A stretch of DNA of 64,000 nt. Source: Pseudomonas sp. FP453 (GTDB lineage: Bacteria; Pseudomonadota; Gammaproteobacteria; Pseudomonadales; Pseudomonadaceae). Positions within the stretch are counted from its first letter, which is position 1, and every line of letters starts with the position of its first letter. Location of the stretch: the NCBI RefSeq assembly GCF_030687495.1, contig NZ_CP117435.1, positions 1,736,001-1,800,000 on the forward strand. The letters run 5' to 3'. A program made the position numbers and the translations under genes. The notes below the pieces were generated by a model. That model ran no database searches and had not been told where the DNA came from. It saw only the letters and a list, made by a program, of their open reading frames with translations. This document shows, piece after piece, positions 24,782 through 31,966 of this stretch.

Positions 24782-27403
24782 ATGGGCAAATCGCTGGTCA
24801 TTGTGGAATCCCCGGCTAAGGCCAAGACCATCAACAAGTACTTGGGTAACGAGTACGTGGTGAAGTCGAGTATCGGCCATATCCGAGACCTGCCCACCAG
24901 CGGTTCGGCTAGCGCCAGCAAGGAGCCTGCCGCCAAGCGCGGCAAGGCCGCTGCGGGCGAAGGTCCGGTGCTCACGCCTAAAGAGAAAGCGCGCAAGCAG
25001 CTGGTCTCGCGCATGGGTGTAGACCCGGATCATGGCTGGAAGGCCAAGTACGAAATCCTTCCGGGCAAGGAAAAGGTCATCGAAGAGCTGCGCCGGCTCG
25101 CCAAAGATGCCGACACCATCTATCTCGCAACGGACTTGGACCGCGAAGGGGAAGCCATTGCCTGGCACCTGCGGGAAGCCATCGGCGGTGATGACAGCCG
25201 CTACAAGCGTGTGGTGTTCAACGAAATCACCAAGAAAGCCATCCAGGAAGCCTTCTCCAAGCCGGGCGAGCTGGACATCGACCGCGTCAACGCCCAGCAG
25301 GCCCGTCGTTTCCTCGACCGCGTCGTGGGCTACATGGTCTCGCCGCTGCTGTGGGCGAAGATCGCCCGTGGCCTGTCCGCCGGCCGTGTGCAATCGGTTG
25401 CGGTGAAGCTGGTGGTGGAGCGTGAGCGCGAGATCCGTGCGTTCATCCCTGAAGAGTATTGGGAAGTCCACGCCGACCTCGGCACCGCCAAGGGCGCCAA
25501 CGTGCGCTTCGAAGTGGCCCGCGAGAAAGGCGAGGCCTTCAAGCCGCTGAACGAAGCCCAGGCCATGGCCGCGCTGGAGAAGCTCAAGTCTTCCAGCTAC
25601 AGCATCGTCAAGCGTGAAGACAAACCGACCAGCAGCAAGCCGTCGGCGCCGTTCATCACGTCCACCTTGCAACAGGCGGCGAGCAACCGCCTGGGCTTCG
25701 GTGTGAAGAAAACCATGATGATGGCCCAGCGCTTGTACGAAGCCGGCTACATCACTTATATGCGTACTGACTCCACCAACCTGTCGCAAGACGCGGTGGC
25801 GATGGCGCGTACGTATATTGAAGGCGAGTTCGGCAAGAAGTACCTGCCAGAGAACCCGAACGTCTACAGCAGCAAGGAAGGCGCACAGGAGGCTCACGAA
25901 GCGATTCGTCCTTCTGACGCCAACACCACGCCGGCCAAGCTGACCGGCATGGAGCGCGACGCTGAGCGCCTCTACGAGCTGATCTGGCGCCAATTCCTGG
26001 CCTGCCAGATGCTGCCGGCGCAATACCTGTCCACCACCGTGACGGTGGCCGCTTCCGATTTCGAGCTGCGCGCCAAGGGCCGTATCCTCAAGTTCGACGG
26101 CTACACCCGTGTGATGCCGCAAATCGCCAAGCCAGGCGACGACGACGTGCTGCCGGACATGGCCCAGGGCGATACGCTGAAACTGATCAAGCTTGATCCG
26201 TCCCAACACTTCACCAAGCCGCCGGCCCGTTACTCGGAAGCCAGCCTGGTGAAAGAGATGGAAAAACGCGGTATCGGTCGTCCTTCGACCTATGCGGCGA
26301 TCATCTCGACCATTCAGGACCGTGGCTACGTCGCGCTGCATAACCGTCGCTTCTACTCGGAAAAGATGGGCGACATCGTCACCGAGCGCCTGTCCGAGAG
26401 CTTCTCCAACCTGATGGACTACGGCTTCACCGCCGGCATGGAAGAGAACCTCGATGACGTGGCCCAGGGCGAGCGCGACTGGAAAAGCGTGCTGGACGAG
26501 TTCTACGGCGACTTCAAGAAGAAGCTCGAAGTGGCCGAAAGCCCAGAGCACGGCATGCGCGCCAACCAGCCGGTGATGACGGACATCCCGTGCCTGACGT
26601 GTGGCCGTCCGATGCAGATCCGTACTGCATCCACCGGCGTGTTCCTCGGTTGCTCGGGCTACAGCCTGCCGCCGAAAGAGCGCTGCAAGGCCACGGTCAA
26701 CCTGGTGCCGGGCGATGAAATTGCGGCTGACGACGAGGGTGAATCCGAGTCGCTGGTACTGCGTGGCAAGCACCGCTGCCCGATCTGCAGCACGGCGATG
26801 GACGCCTACCTGCTGGACGAGAAGCACAAGCTGCACATCTGCGGTAACAACCCGGATTGCAACGGCTACGAGATTGAAGAGGGCACCTACCGCATCAAGG
26901 GCTACGAAGGTCCGAGCCTGGAATGCGACAAGTGCGGCAGCGAGATGCAACTCAAGACCGGCCGCTTCGGCAAGTTCTTCGGTTGCACCAATGCGACCTG
27001 CAAGAACACCCGCAAGCTGCTGAAAAGCGGTGATGCGGCGCCGCCGAAGATGGACCCGGTGAAGATGCCGGAGCTCAAGTGCGAGAAGGTCAACGACACT
27101 TACATCTTGCGTGACGGTGCTTCGGGCCTGTTCCTGGCCGCGAGCCAGTTCCCGAAAAACCGCGAGACCCGTGCGCCGTTGGTCATGGAGATTGTGCCGC
27201 ACAAGGATGAGATCGATCCGAAGTACCACTTCCTGTGTGAAGCGCCGAAGAAGGATCCGGATGGTCGTCCAGCCGTGATCCGCTACAGCCGCAAGACCAA
27301 GGAGCAGTACGTGCAGACCGAAGTGGACGGCAAGCCTACGGGCTGGAAGGCGTTCTACGACGGCGGCAAGTGGAAGGTCGAGGACAAGCGCCAGGGCGCT
27401 TGA
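24782..27403 (+). CDS. topA: DNA topoisomerase I
   Basis: An 873-residue type IA topoisomerase that relaxes negative supercoils. The TOPRIM domain starts [19 protein letters not shown] and carries the metal motif [13 protein letters not shown]. The active tyrosine lies in [13 protein letters not shown]. The C-terminal part has Cys4 zinc-ribbon modules ([24 protein letters not shown]) and a basic tail. The start [15 protein letters not shown] is the family start; the open frame reaches 78 nt further up into the promoter. A strong terminator follows. Confidence 0.97.
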   Translation: MGKSLVIVESPAKAKTINKYLGNEYVVKSSIGHIRDLPTSGSASASKEPAAKRGKAAAGEGPVLTPKEKARKQLVSRMGVDPDHGWKAKYEILPGKEKVIEELRRLAKDADTIYLATDLDREGEAIAWHLREAIGGDDSRYKRVVFNEITKKAIQEAFSKPGELDIDRVNAQQARRFLDRVVGYMVSPLLWAKIARGLSAGRVQSVAVKLVVEREREIRAFIPEEYWEVHADLGTAKGANVRFEVAREKGEAFKPLNEAQAMAALEKLKSSSYSIVKREDKPTSSKPSAPFITSTLQQAASNRLGFGVKKTMMMAQRLYEAGYITYMRTDSTNLSQDAVAMARTYIEGEFGKKYLPENPNVYSSKEGAQEAHEAIRPSDANTTPAKLTGMERDAERLYELIWRQFLACQMLPAQYLSTTVTVAASDFELRAKGRILKFDGYTRVMPQIAKPGDDDVLPDMAQGDTLKLIKLDPSQHFTKPPARYSEASLVKEMEKRGIGRPSTYAAIISTIQDRGYVALHNRRFYSEKMGDIVTERLSESFSNLMDYGFTAGMEENLDDVAQGERDWKSVLDEFYGDFKKKLEVAESPEHGMRANQPVMTDIPCLTCGRPMQIRTASTGVFLGCSGYSLPPKERCKATVNLVPGDEIAADDEGESESLVLRGKHRCPICSTAMDAYLLDEKHKLHICGNNPDCNGYEIEEGTYRIKGYEGPSLECDKCGSEMQLKTGRFGKFFGCTNATCKNTRKLLKSGDAAPPKMDPVKMPELKCEKVNDTYILRDGASGLFLAASQFPKNRETRAPLVMEIVPHKDEIDPKYHFLCEAPKKDPDGRPAVIRYSRKTKEQYVQTEVDGKPTGWKAFYDGGKWKVEDKRQGA

Positions 27404-27421
27404 TCGACTAAGCTGCACCTA

Positions 27422-27452
27422 CAAAGGCCGCCTGCAAGGGCGGCCTTTTTTT
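27422..27452 (+). terminator. Rho-independent terminator of topA
   Basis: The stem AAGGCCGCC / GGCGGCCTT has a 6-nt loop and is followed by a run of seven T, 20 nt after the topA stop. Confidence 0.92.
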
Positions 27453-27530
27453 ACGCTTGCAGTGCGCTTGGATGATCCGTGACACTGCTGGGCCAGCATC
27501 ACGCCTCTTTTCGTTGTGGAGACTGCCGTT

Positions 27531-28052
27531 ATGGCCAACGAACTCTATACCCGTACCAATCAGAAAATTTACTTCGCGGGTTTGTCCCTGGAGGCCCTTG
27601 GCCGCGCCGAGGAAGGGAAGGAGATGAATGCCATCGCGTTGGTCCAGGCGGGGCGTGAAGCGGCGTTGTTCCATCTCTACGGTGCGTTGCTGGGCTTGTG
27701 CCATGAGATCGCCGGGTTCTATCGCTTGCCTCAGGCCGGTGCGCCGCGTGCAGAACTGATCATGACCCACGAAGTCCTGGAGACCATGGCCATCCCCGAA
27801 CTTGCCGAACTGGTGGAAATGGCCCAGAGCCCCGACAGTTGGGTGGCGCGCTTGCTCAAGGCCCATGCCGATATGTTCCAGCCGCCGCGCGTTCCCCATG
27901 TGCCCAAGGGGGACGTGACCCAGCCGCTGATCGTGGCGGTTTCGTTGGAAGAAGATGAGCCCAAGCCATTGAGTCGGGAAGAGCTGGAAGGCTGGCGCCA
28001 GGCGCTGAAAAAGCTGGCGTTGCGCTTTCGTGAAGGCTTGAACGAGTGCTAA
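27531..28052 (+). CDS. Conserved Pseudomonas protein (DUF6586-like)
   Basis: A 173-residue soluble, mostly helical protein beginning MANELYTRTNQKIYFAGLSL and ending in a Lys/Arg-rich helix (WRQALKKLALRFREGL). I believe it belongs to the DUF6586 family found beside topA in Pseudomonas, but this is from memory. It precedes another small conserved gene, in an order retained upstream of sulA-lexA. Function unknown. Confidence 0.75.
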   Translation: MANELYTRTNQKIYFAGLSLEALGRAEEGKEMNAIALVQAGREAALFHLYGALLGLCHEIAGFYRLPQAGAPRAELIMTHEVLETMAIPELAELVEMAQSPDSWVARLLKAHADMFQPPRVPHVPKGDVTQPLIVAVSLEEDEPKPLSREELEGWRQALKKLALRFREGLNEC

Positions 28053-28182
28053 GGCACCCCCATTGTTCAGTTACACAGCAGAGAGCACCATTCATCATGC
28101 TGTAAAGAAACCTCTTCAGATCCTCAGCGGGGCCGGGTGGATGACTGATATAATCGCGGCCTTTCGTGGAGAACAGACTTTT

Positions 28183-28416
28183 ATGCCAACGTCCTTTCTG
28201 GAAATTGTTGAACTGCCTGACGGCCGAATCGAGCTGCGCCGGGCTGAGGACGAGGGTTCTCTGGTGACTTTGGATTTTTCCGAGGACGCAAAGGCGTTCC
28301 TGCAAGGCCAGCACGTGGAAGTGGCAAAAGCCATGTTGAGCGTGGGTGTGCAGATGGCAGGTCGCCTGGCGGAAGGCGAGCCGGAGAAAGATGATGGGCC
28401 GCGGGTTCTTCACTGA
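28183..28416 (+). CDS. Small conserved hypothetical protein
   Basis: A 77-residue acidic protein beginning MPTSFLEIVELPDGRIELRR. The first part suggests beta strands and the middle a helix (EVAKAMLSVGVQMAGRLAEG). GGAGAA precedes ATG 28183, while the open frame upstream is unlikely to be coding. Position between the DUF6586-like gene and sulA is conserved in Pseudomonas as far as I recall. No known domain. Confidence 0.75.
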   Translation: MPTSFLEIVELPDGRIELRRAEDEGSLVTLDFSEDAKAFLQGQHVEVAKAMLSVGVQMAGRLAEGEPEKDDGPRVLH

Positions 28417-28465
28417 GAGCTGTGGTTAAGGGTCTTTGGTAGCTATGCGGGCCTAGCGGGCTTTT

Positions 28466-28596
28466 TGTGGCGAGCGAGCTTGCTCGCGCTGGGCTGCGAA
28501 GCGGCCCTGAATAGATTGACGCGGTATATCAGGCATTCCACGGTGTCTGGTTTTGGGGCTGCTTTGCAGCCCAGCGCGAGCAAGCTCGCTCGCCAC
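28466..28596. repeat. REPIN, second family (GCGAGCGAGCTTGCTCGC arms)
   Basis: It has the same family and architecture as 15191-15322: an outer arm TGTGGCGAGCGAGCTTGCTC, an inner hairpin GCTGGGCTGCGAAGCGGCCC, then the mirror image. It lies between the convergent small gene and sulA. Confidence 0.85.
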
Positions 28597-28631
28597 GGCA
28601 AGCGCGCCCACCACAGGCCAGGCCTGCGATC

Positions 28632-29108
28632 TTATCCCAATCGAATATTCAAACTTTGAGCATCGCCCGTACGTGCAGCACTGATCAGTTGCTGCTTGGC
28701 GCTTGCACTCAACGGATTCAACCAACTCACCACCGTATGGCTACGGCCCAGGCGCAACGCTTCGCAGGTCAACTGCTGGGCACTTTGCGCGCCGCGCGGT
28801 TGCAGCAGCAGGATGCGTTCACGGTTGAGGCCGGCGTCCCGTAGCCAGGTCTGGGTCAGGCTGGCGGGCGGGGCGATCAGCGTCAGCCAGCGGGCGTCGT
28901 CCTGTTCTTCGCTCAGTTCGCGCAGGATTGGCGCCAGCAGGCTCAGGCAGCTCCCGGCCGCACCGCGCAACGACAATTCACTGAACGCCTCGGGCTCGGC
29001 GCTCCAGGGCGCCTCGACCGTTTCCTTGAGGATAGGCGCAAGGGGTTGGGCCATAAAGGCCTCGAACAGCGACAGTTGTGTGTGTTGCGGGGTGTGCACG
29101 AGCTGCAT
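28632..29108 (-). CDS. sulA: SOS cell division inhibitor SulA
   Basis: A 158-residue protein with the SulA core: LSELSLRGAAGSCLSLLAPILREL, then ARWLTLIAPPASLTQTWLRDAGLN and the RILLLQPRG / SHTVVSWLNPL strands. SulA binds FtsZ and blocks septation during DNA damage. Its start lies 10 nt after the lexA stop, so it is the second gene of an SOS operon and needs no LexA box of its own. Confidence 0.92.
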   Translation of the reverse strand: MQLVHTPQHTQLSLFEAFMAQPLAPILKETVEAPWSAEPEAFSELSLRGAAGSCLSLLAPILRELSEEQDDARWLTLIAPPASLTQTWLRDAGLNRERILLLQPRGAQSAQQLTCEALRLGRSHTVVSWLNPLSASAKQQLISAARTGDAQSLNIRLG

Positions 29109-29118
29109 GATGCCTCCT

Positions 29119-29727
29119 TTAGCGGCGAATGACGCCGACGCTCAAGCCTTCGATCACCAGGTCCTGATCTTTCAGGTTCACTTCAATCGGGGCGAACTCA
29201 GGGTTCTCGGCCAGGAGCCAGACCTTGCTGCCTTCGCGCTTGAAGCGTTTGACGGTGACTTCATCGCCGATACGGGCGACGACGATCTGGCCATTACGGG
29301 CTTCGCGGGTGGTGTGGACGGCCAGCAGGTCGCCATCGAAGATGCCCACGTCCTTCATGCTCATGCCATGGACGCGCAACAGGTAGTCGGCGCGAGGATG
29401 GAAGAAGGTCGGGTTGATGTTGCAGGATTCCTCGACGTGCTGCTGCGCCAGGATCGGCGCACCGGCGGCGACGCGACCGATGATCGGCAGGGTCGATTCG
29501 TCGGCCTTGGCTTCGAAGCCAGGGATGCGAATGCCGCGTGAGGCACCTGGGGTCATCTCGATCGCGCCTTTGCGAGCGAGGGCCTTGAGGTGTTCTTCGG
29601 CGGCGTTGGGGGATTTGAATCCCAGTTCCAGCGCAATCTCCGCTCGAGTCGGCGGGTAGCCGTTGTCATCGAGGCAGCGCTTGATAAAAGCCAGAATCTC
29701 AGCTTGGCGTGGCGTCAGTTTTAGCAT
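29119..29727 (-). CDS. lexA: LexA SOS repressor and self-cleaving protease
   Basis: A 202-residue repressor. The winged-helix N-terminal domain includes [23 protein letters not shown]. The cleavage site is A88-G89 in RVAAGAP. The catalytic dyad is S123 ([16 protein letters not shown]) and K160 ([10 protein letters not shown]), each shifted by four from E. coli numbering. It represses the SOS genes until RecA filaments trigger autolysis. Two SOS boxes overlap its own promoter. sulA follows in the same operon. Confidence 0.97.
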   Translation of the reverse strand: MLKLTPRQAEILAFIKRCLDDNGYPPTRAEIALELGFKSPNAAEEHLKALARKGAIEMTPGASRGIRIPGFEAKADESTLPIIGRVAAGAPILAQQHVEESCNINPTFFHPRADYLLRVHGMSMKDVGIFDGDLLAVHTTREARNGQIVVARIGDEVTVKRFKREGSKVWLLAENPEFAPIEVNLKDQDLVIEGLSVGVIRR

Positions 29728-29737
29728 GTTGATCGCT

Positions 29738-29789
29738 CTGTCTTTTTATACAGTGACTGGGATTATATACAGTGGACTGCGCTTGGCAA
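29738..29789 (-). promoter_or_regulatory. lexA promoter with two SOS boxes
   Basis: Box 1 at 29738-29753 is CTGTCTTTTTATACAG, an exact CTGT-N8-ACAG. Box 2 at 29757-29772 is CTGGGATTATATACAG, one base off. On the minus strand a -35 TTGCCA (29784-29789) and a perfect -10 TATAAT (29762-29767) are 16 nt apart. The -10 lies inside box 2, so bound LexA blocks its own promoter. Confidence 0.88.
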
Positions 29790-29931
29790 TCATCCTTTTC
29801 TACCACTCCGCTGGACGGTCATTCGGCACCCCTCCTACAAGCCGGAGATAGCGCTGCCTACAGACCGGGAAGGATGTGATTAAATAGCGATGAAATAGAT
29901 GACTGCCCGGCCGGAAAACGGCCCCTCAGGG

Positions 29932-29975
29932 TTGACAAGACACAACCTGAAACGTATGTTTCAAACAAGTGTTTG
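29932..29975 (+). promoter_or_regulatory. psrA promoter with two PsrA operators
   Basis: A -35 TTGACA (29932-29937), a 17-nt spacer and a -10 TATGTT (29955-29960) form a good promoter. GAAACGTATGTTTC (29949-29962) and CAAACAAGTGTTTG (29962-29975) both match the known PsrA palindrome (G/C)AAAC-N4-GTTT(G/C) and share one base. The first covers the -10, consistent with autorepression. Confidence 0.85.
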
Positions 29976-29990
29976 TCAGGCGGAGTAGCC

Positions 29991-30698
29991 ATGGCCCAGT
30001 CGGAAACCGTTGAACGCATTCTCGATGCTGCCGAGCAGTTGTTCGCGGAAAAAGGATTTGCTGAAACTTCATTGCGGCTGATCACCAGCAAGGCCGGGGT
30101 CAACCTCGCCGCGGTGAATTACCATTTCGGCTCGAAAAAGGCCCTGATCCAGGCGGTGTTCTCGCGCTTCCTGGGGCCGTTCTGCGCCAGTCTCGACCGC
30201 GAGCTGGAGCGCCGCCAGACCAAGCCCGAAAACAAGCCAAGCCTGGAAGACCTGCTGGAAATCCTCGTCGAGCAAGCGCTAGTGGTGCAACCGCGCAGCG
30301 GCAACGACCTGTCGATCTTCATGCGTTTGCTCGGCTTGGCGTTCAGCCAGAGCCAGGGTCACTTGCGCCGTTACCTGGAAGACATGTACGGCAAGGTTTT
30401 CCGTCGCTATATGTTGCTGGTCAATGAGGCGGCCCCGCGCATTCCGCCCATCGAGTTGTTCTGGCGCGTGCACTTCATGCTCGGCGCCGCGGCGTTCAGC
30501 ATGTCCGGGATCAAGGCCTTGCGTGCCATTGCCGAGACCGACTTCGGGGTGAACACCTCCATCGAGCAAGTCATGCGCCTGATGGTGCCGTTCCTCGCCG
30601 CCGGCATGCGCGCCGAAACCGGGGTCACCGACCAGGCCATGGCTGCCGCGCAATTGCGCCCACGCAGCAAATCCGCACCGGCCGTCGCCAAGGTTTGA
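29991..30698 (+). CDS. psrA: TetR-family regulator PsrA
   Basis: A 235-residue TetR regulator. The N-terminal DNA-binding domain reads VERILDAAEQLFAEKGFAETSLRLITSKAGVNLAAVNYHFGSKKALIQAVF, given here only as its extent (about residues 7-57). The C-terminal ligand domain is typical of PsrA, which senses long-chain fatty acids, represses beta-oxidation genes and itself, and activates rpoS in Pseudomonas. GGAG precedes ATG 29991. The two operators just upstream support the identity. It is divergent from lexA. Confidence 0.92.
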   Translation: MAQSETVERILDAAEQLFAEKGFAETSLRLITSKAGVNLAAVNYHFGSKKALIQAVFSRFLGPFCASLDRELERRQTKPENKPSLEDLLEILVEQALVVQPRSGNDLSIFMRLLGLAFSQSQGHLRRYLEDMYGKVFRRYMLLVNEAAPRIPPIELFWRVHFMLGAAAFSMSGIKALRAIAETDFGVNTSIEQVMRLMVPFLAAGMRAETGVTDQAMAAAQLRPRSKSAPAVAKV

Positions 30699-30769
30699 CC
30701 CACCCGGGTGTGCGCGGCCGCTTGCATCCGCTAAGCTAGCCGCCCATGCCGAATTCAGCTATTTACTCG

Positions 30770-30820
30770 CAACCCGCTGTGCTCACCCTGCTTATCGCAT
30801 CCGGTGAGTGCAGCGGGTTG
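30770..30820 (+). other. Long hairpin in the nagZ leader
   Basis: Arms 30770-30787 (CAACCCGCTGTGCTCACC) and 30803-30820 (GGTGAGTGCAGCGGGTTG) pair at 16 of 18 positions around a 15-nt loop. The stem ends about 15 nt before the nagZ Shine-Dalgarno AAGGAAGG. No T-tract follows, so it is not a standard terminator. It could influence nagZ translation or transcript stability. Confidence 0.7.
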
Positions 30821-30843
30821 TGTGCGTTATTTAAGGAAGGTTT

Positions 30844-31854
30844 ATGACTGCTGCCCTGCAAGGTTCTTTGATGGTTGACGTGGCCGGCACCTGGCTGACG
30901 GCCGAGGACCGCCACCTGTTGCGCCAGCCTGAAGTGGGCGGCCTGATCATTTTTGCGCGCAATATCGAACACCCGCGCCAGGTGCGGGAGTTGAGCGCGG
31001 CGATTCGTGCCGTGCGCCCGGACCTGCTGCTGGCCGTCGATCAGGAGGGCGGTCGTGTGCAGCGCCTGCGCCAGGGCTTTGTACGCCTGCCGGCCATGCG
31101 TGCGCTGGCTGACAATCCCAACGCCGAATACCTGGCCGAACAGTGCGGCTGGATCATGGCCACTGAAGTGCTGGCCGTGGGCCTGGACCTGAGCTTTGCC
31201 CCGGTGCTGGACCTGGATTACCAGCGCAGCGCCGTGGTCGGCACCCGTTCTTTCGAGGGCGACCCCGAGCGCGCCGCCGTGCTCGCCGGTGCTTTTATCC
31301 GTGGCATGAACAGCGCTGGCATGGCCGCCACCGGTAAACATTTTCCGGGACACGGCTGGGCTGAAGCCGATTCCCACGTTGCCATTCCCAATGATGAGCG
31401 CAGCCTGGACCAGATCCGCGCAAATGACCTGGTGCCTTTCGCGCGCCTGAGTAAACAGTTGGCCGCAGTCATGCCGGCCCACGTCATCTACCCGCAGGTT
31501 GATTCCCAGCCCGCAGGCTTTTCGCGCCGTTGGTTGCAGGACATCCTGCGCGGCGAGTTGCAGTTTGATGGGGTGATTTTCAGTGATGACCTGTCCATGG
31601 CGGGTGCCCATGTGGTCGGCGATGCGGCCAGTCGGATTGAAGCTGCGCTGACGGCGGGTTGCGACATGGGGCTGGTGTGTAACGATCGTGCGGCGGCGGA
31701 GTTGGCATTGACCGCTGCGCAGCGGATGAAGGTCAAGCCTTCCGCACGCATTGCGCGGATGCGCGGGCAGGCGATTGCGTCGACGGATTACAAGCAGGAC
31801 CCGCGCTGGTTGGCGGCGCTGACTGCGTTGCGGGATGCGCAGTTGATCGACTGA
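30844..31854 (+). CDS. nagZ: Beta-N-acetylhexosaminidase NagZ
   Basis: A 336-residue family 3 glycosidase that removes GlcNAc from cytoplasmic GlcNAc-anhydroMurNAc peptides in cell-wall recycling; its products can induce AmpC in bacteria that have it. Motifs are AVDQEGGRVQRL, the KHFPGHGWAEADSH loop with the catalytic His, and FSDDLSMAGA with the nucleophilic Asp. AAGGAAGG precedes ATG 30844. No signal peptide, in line with cytoplasmic action. Confidence 0.95.
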   Translation: MTAALQGSLMVDVAGTWLTAEDRHLLRQPEVGGLIIFARNIEHPRQVRELSAAIRAVRPDLLLAVDQEGGRVQRLRQGFVRLPAMRALADNPNAEYLAEQCGWIMATEVLAVGLDLSFAPVLDLDYQRSAVVGTRSFEGDPERAAVLAGAFIRGMNSAGMAATGKHFPGHGWAEADSHVAIPNDERSLDQIRANDLVPFARLSKQLAAVMPAHVIYPQVDSQPAGFSRRWLQDILRGELQFDGVIFSDDLSMAGAHVVGDAASRIEAALTAGCDMGLVCNDRAAAELALTAAQRMKVKPSARIARMRGQAIASTDYKQDPRWLAALTALRDAQLID

Positions 31855-31870
31855 AGACCGCGTCGCGGCC

Positions 31871-31958
31871 ATCGCAGGCAAGCCAGCTCCCACATTCGAC
31901 CGAGTACATATTTTGAAAGGCGGTCAACATGTGGGAGCGGGCTTGCCCTCGATAGCGG
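31871..31958. repeat. Hybrid REPIN after nagZ
   Basis: The left arm is of the GGCAAGCCAGCTCCCACA type and the right arm of the TGTGGGAGCGGGCTTGCCC type, so the two halves belong to different REP variants. It lies between the convergent nagZ and SNF2 helicase genes. Confidence 0.8.
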
Positions 31959-31966
31959 TCTAACAG

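Noticed and set aside
24764..27418. 884-codon open frame antisense to topA
   Set aside because: topA is unmistakable on the plus strand. The antisense frame has no domain and the biased composition of a complement.
28441..28465. Terminator before the REPIN at 28466
   Set aside because: GCGGGCCTAGCGGGCTTTTT looks like a hairpin plus T-run, but the two GC segments are direct, not inverted.
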